Positions 8,725 to 17,079 of a stretch of DNA of 32,996 nucleotides are shown in pieces. This DNA is from Seminavis robusta (Eukaryota > Bacillariophyta > Bacillariophyceae > Naviculales > Naviculaceae): the NCBI GenBank assembly GCA_903772945.1, contig CAICTM010001255.1, positions 1 through 32,996 on the forward strand. The letters run 5' to 3'. The position numbers and the translations under genes were made by a program. A model generated the notes under the pieces. The model was not told where the DNA came from, searched no databases, and saw only the letters and a list, made by a program, of their open reading frames with translations. How positions within the stretch are numbered: position 1 is the first letter of the stretch; each line of letters begins with the position of its first letter.

Positions 8725-11700
8725 CTAGTGGCAAATAATCGATGCAGCTGGTGGCCCTTTTCTGCCAAGAATGCTAGCATGCTTTTGAAGCACCTGCTCA
8801 GCCTTGGCATCTGCCCCCCAAATGCGATAAAGCTTCACTGCCTCTTCCAGCAATGCCTTTGAATCTGATGGAGAATCGCGCTGAAGAAGCATCTCTCCAC
8901 AGCGCTCTGCAGCTAGAGCCGCCTCCTGGACAAGTCCACTTCGAGAAGAGATCACTTTCGCTGAATGATAGAGGGAGCAAGCTGCTTCAAATTTCCCCTT
9001 GAGGACAGCTTCTTCTGCATCCAGCATCTTCTCATAGCCAATGACATTTGGATTGCCAGCTTTTCTCCATTTTTTGATTGTTGTGTGGACCTTCCTTGCA
9101 TGTCGCTTGTACTTTCCATGCCTTGTCTTGATGGCCATGGCATAGAGTGAAACTCCACGAGCAAAGGTTTCGGGCATGGCAATGTGCAAAGCTGGGTTTT
9201 TCTTTTCAAAATCATCACCTCTTTCAATGGCAAGTTCTGCTCCTGCTTCATGATCTCCAAAGATGGCATGAAGTCGGCTATGCAGTGCTGCGACTGAAAG
9301 CTCAAATGCCTCCATATCTTTGTGTCTCTCAGCCAGATCATCCAATGACATTGTGGCTTCTGTGTCGCCCAAAAGCGGATCTGTTTGCTCTTCGCAGCCA
9401 ATCAGTTTCACAAAGGCCAGCCAGTATGGTGACAAATACCGGGCTATGTGGGGGCGAAGTTGGGGTGCATAGATCCGACAGTCACTTTCAAGCTGGTTCA
9501 AAGGCCTCCCAGCTTGAAAGCCACTGGTGATGTAGGCAAAAACATTGAATGAACTGAACTCTGTGTCACCGTAGACAAGTCCACACTCATAGCCTCTCAT
9601 GTACTGAGGTTGACAGGAGCTGAGCGGATCCAGCCAGCACCTCAAGAACTGATACACTGTAAAGATTGTGTATGAGGCTGTACTGCCAAAGTTCCTTTGC
9701 TCTAGCAAGTTCATGGCAAGATATCCCATTTTGCCACCAAGCTGATAGTCATGCATGACCCCTGCGAAGACAACCCCAAGTGTTGCCAAGTTGGGAGGAG
9801 CAAACATCGATACTCCATGCTTAAATGAAAGGCTTGCAGAGGTAAGAACGGCGAGGGGCATGATTATCCCATATTGTTCCGAAGCGTAGCAGTAGATGGC
9901 CAGATGGTGCAAGAGCTTCATTTTGAGAATGTCAGCATATTCCATTTCCGGAAGCTGCGCCAGATCAGTCACAGTGAGTTCTCTGCACTTTTTCTTGACC
10001 TTGAGCAGCAGGTTGATTGTAGAAAACATTCTCCCCGCAGTGGTCTTGGGAAACTTTATCCCTTGTTGTTCCAAGACTGCCATGGTTAGTTCAATGCCAT
10101 CATTTCGGTCAGTTGTTGCGCACAACGATCTAATTTGGGAAACATAAATCTCCAACTTTGAGGCTAGTGGTATGTCATCCCTTGCGGCAACTTCTTGGTA
10201 CCGAGCATCAACAGATTCCCGAAGTCCAGCCTTGTCTTCGGTTATAGCAGCAATTGTGTAGAGTTCCAAAGTCAGATCCACATGGGTCTCCCACTTCTCT
10301 ACTGGAAGCAGGTCAATTCCTCTGGTTGCATACTGGGCGGCTGTTGAAAATGCAGAGACATGTGTTGCTTTTTGTGCTGCCTCTAAATTGATCCTGGCAA
10401 ACACAATTCGCTCTGCCTTATCTGTGGTAGCCGGGCCATCGTGAAGGAGGTTTGCCATCATGAAAGTGACAGATTCCAATTCTTCCCCAGAGAGGCTCTT
10501 GTAGAGCTGCCGACCCAGTTGGCCCTTCAATTCGCTTAATGTATCCCGTGGTAGCAGGGCCAAGGCTCCCTCCCGGACTGAGTCATGGATCCATTGGTAC
10601 GATTTTGCTTGGGCCCCTCGACTTATGACCTGCTGCTCCAAAAACCCACAGGATTCGGAGAAGGACAACCAGTTCTCTAGCGTAATTTTTTCTTCATCCC
10701 CATTATGGCCAGTGACCGTCTCAGCTGCTATCATGGAGGAATCCTCTTTCTCCTCCATTTTCTCCAACACAGCATTGAGGACAGACTCGTGGAATGAGTT
10801 CCCTAAGCAAGCCGCTATGCAGAGCCGTCGCTGGAGGATTGCAGGGAGTTTTGCCATTTCGTAAGTCATGAGCTCAACAACATTTTTCATGGCAAAGGTC
10901 TGTGAGAGAATCTGCTCAATATCCCAGGTCCAACAATTCTTGCCAAGATCAAAGTTGAGCATGTTTTCGTCAAAGAGCTGACGGAAGAAGCTGACCGCAT
11001 ACAAGGGATTGCCCAAAGTGCGTTTGTGGCACAACTCTGCCAGTGGTAGGGTGGGGTATGACTCGTTGTGATCATAGTTCAAAAGTTCCAGTAGTAATTC
11101 GTGGACATGGGAAACATTCAGATTTTCCATGGCAAGGTCGGTAGTCTGAAATCCATGCACCCTCTTCTTCTTCTCTACCTCACGAATCAGTTGGGAAAAA
11201 GGGTGCAAATCGTCCAGCTCATTGGATCGGTAGAGGCATACCACAGCCATGTCAGAATTGCTGATATCAGTGATCAATGTTTCTAGCAATTCAACCGATG
11301 CAGAGTCTGACCAATGCATGTCATCTAACACCACACAAAGAGGATGGATAGCAGCATTAACAATTTGGAAGAATGTCCGAAAGGCATGGGTGAATCGCGC
11401 CTTCTGCTGTTCATTTCCAAGGAGATGACCGGATTCTTGTTCGTGGATTGAATTGACACTGGATCCAATGCTGGAGACGTCATCAGAGTTGTCTGATGCA
11501 GACCTGTCATACAACATGTGGTTTAGTTCAGGGATTAAGGCCCCCAGAACCTTGCCTTCATTGATGTCTCCAAATTTTTCCTTGATTTCTGTTTTCACAG
11601 CTACAAATCGCTCCTTGTGCTTCTCACTCCCTGTTCTCCCCAGATAAATAACCTGGAGGATTTGTGAACACGCATGAGCAATGGCCCGGTATGGAACTCC

Positions 11701-12342
11701 TGTCTGATCTTCTGGGTTGAACTTTCCAGAAACAAAGGCACCTTCATCGTTCTTCAGTTTAATCCTCTTTTTTAGACAACCAGCCAAGGCTGTCTTTCCA
11801 GCTCCACTCTCTCCACTGATGAAAATGAGCTCTCGGGAACCATTGTACGCCCGGTCAAGCGCCTCAAAAAGCACCTGCTGCTCTTCTATTCTTCCAACCA
11901 AGCCCAGCATGTCAAACCGAAGTTTGCTCGACATAAAGGCATTGTATTTGCTTTGTCTGTCAATTGTCCTTGAATTTCTCAAGGGAGCAGCCTTCACAAT
12001 GGAAGAGTCCACTGCTACATCCGCGCTTCCATTCACCGGGATAAATGATCGTCGTACAGAAGCCGTCCGTTTCGGTTCCGATGAGTTGGATGACCTGAGG
12101 AGACTCGAGGAGGCGGTCATGCCTACTCCAGTAGTAGCATCCAATATGGAAGACTGAGAACCCAGGTTTTTGGAACCAGACAAAATGGATCGGTTAGAGG
12201 TTCTCTCACTGCTCGTGATGGTGGAGGGCAATCTCGCTTTCGGACCCAAAGACCGGTCCAATGATGGTTGTGTGCCGATGTCCTCCCGAGTGCTCTTTGT
12301 GACACCCCTGGAAGACCCACCTGATCTCTTCAAGAACTTCAT
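8725..12342 (-). CDS. STAND-type AAA ATPase (COG3899-like) with helical-repeat C-terminus
   Basis: 1205 residues from the first true ATG (12342, MKFLKRSGG). The frame is open 14 codons further, to a TTG at 12384, but has no upstream ATG. Residues 1-135 are Ser/Arg-rich and probably disordered. An AAA_16-type NTPase begins at LVGRIEEQQ (about 148). Walker A is GESGAGKT (177-184), Walker B VVLDDMHWSD (337-346), followed by a helical/winged region with TLGNP (442-446) and CWTWDIEQI. WIHDSVREG (584-592) matches the family's F-x-H-D-R-V-Q-x-A motif. Residues about 620-1200 are alpha-helical and TPR-like. In bacteria and fungi this ATPase is often fused to Ser/Thr or histidine kinases; none is attached here. 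The likely role is a nucleotide-switched signalling scaffold; partner and input unknown. No signal peptide or membrane helix, so cytosolic. Confidence 0.9.
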   Translation of the reverse strand: MKFLKRSGGSSRGVTKSTREDIGTQPSLDRSLGPKARLPSTITSSERTSNRSILSGSKNLGSQSSILDATTGVGMTASSSLLRSSNSSEPKRTASVRRSFIPVNGSADVAVDSSIVKAAPLRNSRTIDRQSKYNAFMSSKLRFDMLGLVGRIEEQQVLFEALDRAYNGSRELIFISGESGAGKTALAGCLKKRIKLKNDEGAFVSGKFNPEDQTGVPYRAIAHACSQILQVIYLGRTGSEKHKERFVAVKTEIKEKFGDINEGKVLGALIPELNHMLYDRSASDNSDDVSSIGSSVNSIHEQESGHLLGNEQQKARFTHAFRTFFQIVNAAIHPLCVVLDDMHWSDSASVELLETLITDISNSDMAVVCLYRSNELDDLHPFSQLIREVEKKKRVHGFQTTDLAMENLNVSHVHELLLELLNYDHNESYPTLPLAELCHKRTLGNPLYAVSFFRQLFDENMLNFDLGKNCWTWDIEQILSQTFAMKNVVELMTYEMAKLPAILQRRLCIAACLGNSFHESVLNAVLEKMEEKEDSSMIAAETVTGHNGDEEKITLENWLSFSESCGFLEQQVISRGAQAKSYQWIHDSVREGALALLPRDTLSELKGQLGRQLYKSLSGEELESVTFMMANLLHDGPATTDKAERIVFARINLEAAQKATHVSAFSTAAQYATRGIDLLPVEKWETHVDLTLELYTIAAITEDKAGLRESVDARYQEVAARDDIPLASKLEIYVSQIRSLCATTDRNDGIELTMAVLEQQGIKFPKTTAGRMFSTINLLLKVKKKCRELTVTDLAQLPEMEYADILKMKLLHHLAIYCYASEQYGIIMPLAVLTSASLSFKHGVSMFAPPNLATLGVVFAGVMHDYQLGGKMGYLAMNLLEQRNFGSTASYTIFTVYQFLRCWLDPLSSCQPQYMRGYECGLVYGDTEFSSFNVFAYITSGFQAGRPLNQLESDCRIYAPQLRPHIARYLSPYWLAFVKLIGCEEQTDPLLGDTEATMSLDDLAERHKDMEAFELSVAALHSRLHAIFGDHEAGAELAIERGDDFEKKNPALHIAMPETFARGVSLYAMAIKTRHGKYKRHARKVHTTIKKWRKAGNPNVIGYEKMLDAEEAVLKGKFEAACSLYHSAKVISSRSGLVQEAALAAERCGEMLLQRDSPSDSKALLEEAVKLYRIWGADAKAEQVLQKHASILGRKGPPAASIICH

Positions 12343-12370
12343 CTTCGCCAGCTTGGTACCATGAACAGAA

Positions 12371-12396
12371 AGATGTAATATCAAGATGTAATATCA
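12371..12396. repeat. 13-bp tandem duplication at the 5' end of the ATPase gene
   Basis: AGATGTAATATCA occurs twice head to tail (12371-12383, 12384-12396), 29 bp upstream of the ATPase start codon on the minus strand. It falls in the 5' leader or core promoter. Confidence 0.9.
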
Positions 12397-12719
12397 AAGG
12401 TAAGCAACCATATACAGAGCACTGTTCACTGTTGCCCGAATGATGTGGTGTTGATGCATCCATGGTGATATCGAACCGGCCGTCATGCGGTTGGCTCAAT
12501 TATTGTCGCTGCACCGCCGCTGCAGCTGTTGTCGATTGTTGCTTCTTTAATTATAGGCTGTCCCATTTTTGCATTTTACTAAATCCTTGTCGTCTTATAA
12601 GACTTATTCATACAACCTCTACCTATGTATGTGCTTCCCAGGAACTGATGGGCTTACAACCGGCTGGTACGTGCTGAATGCTGAATGACCAAACTCTTTG
12701 GGAAGCTGATCTAATCTAA

Positions 12720-12749
12720 TCTGATCAGATCAATTAAGATCAGATCAGA
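12720..12749. promoter_or_regulatory. Inverted repeat rich in GATC/TGATCA
   Basis: TCTGATCAGATC (12720-12731) and GATCAGATCAGA (12738-12749) form 12-bp arms with one mismatch around AATTAA. It lies about 380 bp upstream of the ATPase start. It could be a regulator site or a simple-sequence product of the TCTAATC repeats next to it. Confidence 0.4.
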
Positions 12750-13634
12750 CCTGGGCACGACCATGGCGCTTTCTATCTAGCTAGTAGCTAAGATTGGGTT
12801 CTACCTGTTGAGGGTGAAATAGAATACTAAGCAGATACGCCACATGTAAGGAGCGAGCGGGGGGCAGATCAGCGGCTTCGGTGGTGGGTTGGACTGCGAG
12901 AGGGATCGCGAGACTACCACATGAATAAGCAAGGCTTGGCAGAACAAGGGTCCGAGCAAAAAAAGTCCCACATTAAATTTTCAGAAAAACCGAATCCACG
13001 CCGTGGAAGATCCCCCCGACCACAACAAGGGAAGCAAGTTGGATTGTCCTTGACAATTGAGATGCTCTCTCAGACTTCAAGTATAGATCACCAAAGTCGC
13101 TCTTTAGAAGATAGCCAAGTAAGTCCTCTCCCACAATGCCAATCCACTCCAGCCAGGGAAATTGGGAGCAGGATCCATGAAATGAAGGGCTGGGTGTTGG
13201 GACAAGACCTGCCTCCCGTCATTTGACGCACGAGTTTAAAATAAAATAAAAGGGGAGCAAGTACGACTGTACGGTACCGAATGGTGAGCCCCTCAGGAGG
13301 AGATCAGAGCACCAGACAGACTACTAGCTAGCTAGTACGGTACTAGTAGCCTATCGTCGAATGTCGAAGGCAGATCACCTACATGTACTCTACCGGTAAC
13401 GAATAGCGGCACCATACATGAACTGGCACTTCATGGCCTTTCTATTGAATCGCAAGAGGATTTAGAGGTACCGGTATGCATGTCCGTTTTATTTACGTTT
13501 TAGCTCGTTTTGGGGGGCTTCTCCATCCACACAGTGACCACTGTACCTGGTACCAGGTATTAACAACCAAAACAGTTACTATGCCTCTAGGACATACTAG
13601 CTAGCTAGAACCTCTGGAGTACTCAGTACTCTTA

Positions 13635-13935
13635 GGGGTGCCTCAAATCAACTCAGAATGATGGATATTTCCCTCAACCACCAGATCCATAGTTTGAAGC
13701 CATCGCCAAAACAAGAGAACAGGTGGTTAAGAGTGGTTGAGGGCGGTCGAGGTCGGTACAGCGCGGTCTAAGGTGGTAAAAAGGCGGCAATAAGGTGGTA
13801 AAACGAGCGGTAAAGGTCGGTATAGCGCGGTTGGAGGTGGTTCAAGGTGGTCAAAGTTGGAGACGGTCAAGGTGGACAATGCGTGAAGGTGGGGTAAGAT
13901 AGAATCAAATACTGTGGGTTGGTTTGAGGCACCCC
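13635..13935. mobile_element. Short terminal-inverted-repeat element with minisatellite core
   Basis: The 22 bases at 13635-13656 (starting GGGGTGCCTCAAATC) pair with the reverse complement of 13914-13935 at 19 of 22 positions. The element is 301 bp, has no open frame of note, and its centre is almost wholly a 10-bp-period repeat. Flanks share short AGTA/TACT words, but no clean target-site duplication can be fixed. It fits a MITE or foldback element sitting about 375 bp before LRR copy 2. Confidence 0.6.
13722..13875 (+). repeat. 10-bp-period GGT-rich minisatellite
   Basis: Units of about ten bases on the pattern CGGT(N)2-3AGGT repeat some 14-15 times with much drift, e.g. CGGTCGAGGT, CGGTACAGCG, AAGGTGGTCA. 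The plus strand is strongly G-over-C biased. The period equals one helical turn, putting the GGT blocks on one face of the DNA. Confidence 0.8.
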
Positions 13936-14310
13936 CCAGTAGACGCATAAGGTAGTAGAAAACTCTTATCACAGCCCTTCTATTACACGAAGACTTCGAC
14001 AAATAATAAGATTTATGGATACATTAATGGTCAAAAGGAGGAGCGTTGCGAACTGCCATCAGGAGTCATCAGGACTGCTCAGGAAGTGTTGCCAATAAAT
14101 AATTAGTCCTCCCACTGACCCGATGAGCCGACGAGCTCCCGACGTGGGTTTTACAGGGTTGGCCACCTCACCATTCATCGTTTCATCGTTTCACCTAGGA
14201 TTTTTTTTTTAATCATCAGCACACACAACTTGCACCCAAGGCAGCTTATTGCAGCAAAGACCACTACTAGTACAGTGCAGTACAAACAAACACAGATCGA
14301 GCTAGCTACA

Positions 14311-17079
14311 ATGTCAGAGCCAACAGCAAATAATGGCGCATCATCATCCGATTCGCAGCAGCAGCCCAATGATGCTGCTGCCATGATGATTGGGGCGGCG
14401 ACCTTAATAAGAGACCAAGGGCAAATTCCGTCCACAGTGATCAATCATCATCACCATCATGAAGGAGGAGAAGACGATCAGGAGACTTGTGTGTCCTCCA
14501 TTACCCTTCCGGTACCCAAAGACTCCATGTATCCCACCGTACAGGATGTTATTGCAGAACAGCAACACGAGCAGGACGAGCCACTGATCCATTGGGAGAC
14601 ACCACCGTTGAATACTACATGTAATGCTCCAAGCACAGTGGAACAGCAGGGAGGTGTGGCCAGTCATAACAACTGTCATACTGGTACCAGCAATAATGTA
14701 CCAATGGCAGAAAGAGACGATGAGACACATCATCAATCCGTCGTGGAAGACAACGACGACGAAAACAACCAAGATCAGACCCTAACGGAAATTCTCACAA
14801 AACGAGACAAATTGGAGGCGGTGCAGCACTCCTATTATCAGGCCGAGGATGACTTTTCTCGGAAAATGGAGGCGGCACTGCTACTGACGACGAGTGGTGC
14901 TTATGATACTAGTAGTGGACATCCAGACAGCTGTGACAACGAAGGAGTCAATACTACTGAAGCTGCCGACTTGGCAGCACGTACGGCTGCTTTTAATCAC
15001 CTGGACAGAAAGTTGGCTGCGGGGAAAGGATCTGACAATATCATATTAGTCAGTGAAGAAGAAATACCACAAGAAAAGCTTCCGGATCTGGTAGAACCGG
15101 TGGAAGAGTTGGTGGTGGTGGAAGACGGTAGTTTGTTGACTACTGCCAAGAAGAAGAGAGATATTGCTGCCGGTTCTGATCCCATGGTGGTGGACCTGAA
15201 GAATAGGAATGCTGCGGGAAGAGATGCCACAAGTGAAGAAGACGTACTACAAGGGACGGAAGAACCAGCAGTTCCAGAGACACAATTGCATGCAAACCAG
15301 ACACTGCCACAGCCAGGGCCAGGAGCCTATGGCATTGATGGCCCCGGTCCCGGCAGAGGCCCCGCTATCCGCAGTGGCAATACTACCATTCACAATAATG
15401 AGGGTGACACTGGAATCATTGCCGCCACAACTGATACTACGACGGTACCAAGACCAACAACTAATAGCAGCAGTAATAATGGTGGCTTGGTCCGGGCCAA
15501 TCCAGTACAAGAAGATCTGGAGGCTCATGCTGCCACAGGAGACTTGATGCATGCCAACCCGGTCAATCTCGAGGAACAGGAACGACAACAGCAAAAGCGC
15601 AAGAAGCAAACGCAAACATTCATCTTCATTATGATACTGGTGATTCTGGCTGGAGGGGCCATTGTGGGAACGGTTGCTGGTACACACAAAAAGAAGCCAG
15701 ATGAAACCATTCGTGCTGCAACTCCTACACCCACTGTTTACCTTTCCATGGAACCATCGGATGTGCCATCCTCGGCTCCCACTGGAGCTCTGGACATGCT
15801 ATTGGAGAGTCTACCGAACTACACAATGCAAAGCCTACAAGTGTATGGTACACCACAATGGAAAGCTTTGGACTGGCTGGCCAATCATCAAAACATTACC
15901 AAGTTGCCAGAATGGAAAAAGCAGCAACTGTTTGCTCTAGCTACATTCTACTATGCCTTTGATGGAGACAGTTGGCATCCTCTGATAAAAGAGCGCTGGA
16001 TGGATGACACGTTAGATGAGTGTTTGTGGTACTCTGGAGGATTTGGATTCTTTAAATTCGAGACTGGCGAGTTTTATGAGATACCTGAGATCTTCAAGAA
16101 GTACTCTTGTGACAGTCTTGGGCGTTTCACAGACCTGAACCTGCCACAACTCGGCATCAAAGGGGGTCAGCCTGTTTTGCCAGAAGAATTATCTCTCCTT
16201 ACATCCTTGTCAGAGATCCTGTTCGTTGCGGCTGGGTTCAAGACTCCCCTGGAAAAATTCTTTCCGCCAAAGCTGCCACAAGCACTAAGCTTGCGGGCAT
16301 TGAGTCTTGGGGGTGATGTGACCGGTTCCATCCCCGGTGAGTTTGGTGTCACCGGTTCCATCCCCAGTGAGTTTGCTGTCCTCTTCTCTGATTTGAAGGG
16401 GCTGCGGTTGTACCATAATTCACTGACAGGCACTTTGCCGACCGAGTTTGGGTTGATGACTGGACTGACAGGTGAATTAAATTTGAACCAGAATAATCTC
16501 TCTGGGACAATCCCAACGGAACTGGCAAGATTGACAAATGTCAGAGGCTGGTTGCTCCCAAGCAACTCTTGGGTTGGGGGACTGCCGACTCAATTTGGTT
16601 TAGTGACCACTACGAAGCACCTTAATGTGCAAGAGAGCTTGCTATCTGGTTTGATTCCAACAGAACTGGGATTGTTGACTTCCTTCAGGGAGATGTATCT
16701 GTGGGGCAACATGTTTTCTGGCTGGGTTCCCACTGAGCTGGGTTTGCTCACAGGCCTTAAACTCTTGTTCCTTGGAGACAACTTGTTGTCTGGGCGGATC
16801 CCAAGCGAGCTTGGGTTATTGAGCAATCTTGAAAGGCTGCATCTATTCAATCTACCTCTGTTGACTGGTAGCCTTCCTTCAGAGCTGTCAATGTTGACAA
16901 AGTTGGGCTGGTTGGAGCTAGAGGGAAGCACTGGATTATCTGGCACCCTTCCAGAGGATGTTTGCTATTTGCAGAATGACTCTTGCATCTTTCTTTCCGG
17001 TGGAGTTGTAAACAGGAGCTGCTATTTCAATTTCAGTTGTACAGGCACACTTTGTGGATGTGACTGCCCTTGCCTCTAG
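14311..17079 (+). CDS. Single-pass LRR membrane protein, copy 2 (type II topology)
   Basis: 922 residues from the ATG at 14311 (MSEPTANNG). The frame is open 27 codons further up, but only to a TTG. Same plan as copy 1. A disordered tail of about 420 residues carries a poly-His run (46-50), ETCVSSIT (58-65), MYPTV (73-77), PGAYG (337-341) and twin RANPVQEDLE / HANPVNLEE (395-422), then basic KRKK and a transmembrane helix at about 434-457, MEPSDVPSSAPTG (480-492), an N-cap, ten [ST]GxxPx[ED][LF] units (about 671-884) and eight cysteines (C885 to C921). The TM-to-C-terminus part is nearly identical to copy 1. The tail is about 80 residues longer and mostly unalignable. It carries a 10-residue in-frame duplication at residues 671-690 and lacks a short Asp/Gly insert present in copy 1. 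No kinase. Surface receptor or adhesion protein by inference. Confidence 0.93.
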   Translation: MSEPTANNGASSSDSQQQPNDAAAMMIGAATLIRDQGQIPSTVINHHHHHEGGEDDQETCVSSITLPVPKDSMYPTVQDVIAEQQHEQDEPLIHWETPPLNTTCNAPSTVEQQGGVASHNNCHTGTSNNVPMAERDDETHHQSVVEDNDDENNQDQTLTEILTKRDKLEAVQHSYYQAEDDFSRKMEAALLLTTSGAYDTSSGHPDSCDNEGVNTTEAADLAARTAAFNHLDRKLAAGKGSDNIILVSEEEIPQEKLPDLVEPVEELVVVEDGSLLTTAKKKRDIAAGSDPMVVDLKNRNAAGRDATSEEDVLQGTEEPAVPETQLHANQTLPQPGPGAYGIDGPGPGRGPAIRSGNTTIHNNEGDTGIIAATTDTTTVPRPTTNSSSNNGGLVRANPVQEDLEAHAATGDLMHANPVNLEEQERQQQKRKKQTQTFIFIMILVILAGGAIVGTVAGTHKKKPDETIRAATPTPTVYLSMEPSDVPSSAPTGALDMLLESLPNYTMQSLQVYGTPQWKALDWLANHQNITKLPEWKKQQLFALATFYYAFDGDSWHPLIKERWMDDTLDECLWYSGGFGFFKFETGEFYEIPEIFKKYSCDSLGRFTDLNLPQLGIKGGQPVLPEELSLLTSLSEILFVAAGFKTPLEKFFPPKLPQALSLRALSLGGDVTGSIPGEFGVTGSIPSEFAVLFSDLKGLRLYHNSLTGTLPTEFGLMTGLTGELNLNQNNLSGTIPTELARLTNVRGWLLPSNSWVGGLPTQFGLVTTTKHLNVQESLLSGLIPTELGLLTSFREMYLWGNMFSGWVPTELGLLTGLKLLFLGDNLLSGRIPSELGLLSNLERLHLFNLPLLTGSLPSELSMLTKLGWLELEGSTGLSGTLPEDVCYLQNDSCIFLSGGVVNRSCYFNFSCTGTLCGCDCPCL
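16318..16377 (+). repeat. 30-bp in-frame tandem duplication inside LRR copy 2
   Basis: The unit starting GTGACCGGTTCCATCCCC at 16318 is repeated at 16348 with only a few changes, adding ten residues (TGSIPGEFGV then TGSIPSEFAV). Copy 1 has one unit (SGSIPTDFGV). Because a normal LRR here is about 24 residues, this makes one abnormally short repeat. Confidence 0.92.

Larger units (their letters stand above)
12343..14310. other. Shared upstream region of the ATPase (-) and LRR copy 2 (+)
   Basis: These two genes are divergent, so this interval must contain both promoters. It holds the 13-bp tandem repeat, the inverted repeat at 12720-12749, CTAG-rich patches (12775-12790, 13324-13335, 13600-13612), an ATAAAATAAAATAAA run near 13240, the inverted-repeat element at 13635-13935, and a T-run at about 14201-14211 shortly before LRR copy 2. 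A 101-codon ATG frame at 12921-13226 has no recognisable feature and is not called. Confidence 0.6.

Noticed and set aside
12343..12384. Upstream extension of the ATPase by 14 residues
   Set aside because: The extra codons begin with TTG inside the 13-bp tandem repeat. The first ATG is at 12342 and suits the family better.
12921..13226. 101-codon ATG frame in the shared promoter interval
   Set aside because: Polar composition without any motif. A small protein is possible, but nothing in the sequence distinguishes it from chance.
13722..13875. CRISPR-like or telomeric repeat array
   Set aside because: Units are about 10 bp, contiguous and drifted, with no spacers and no TTAGGG-type telomere word.
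14230..14310. Upstream extension of LRR copy 2 by 27 residues
   Set aside because: The extension begins with TTG. The ATG at 14311 gives a polar tail start like that of copy 1.
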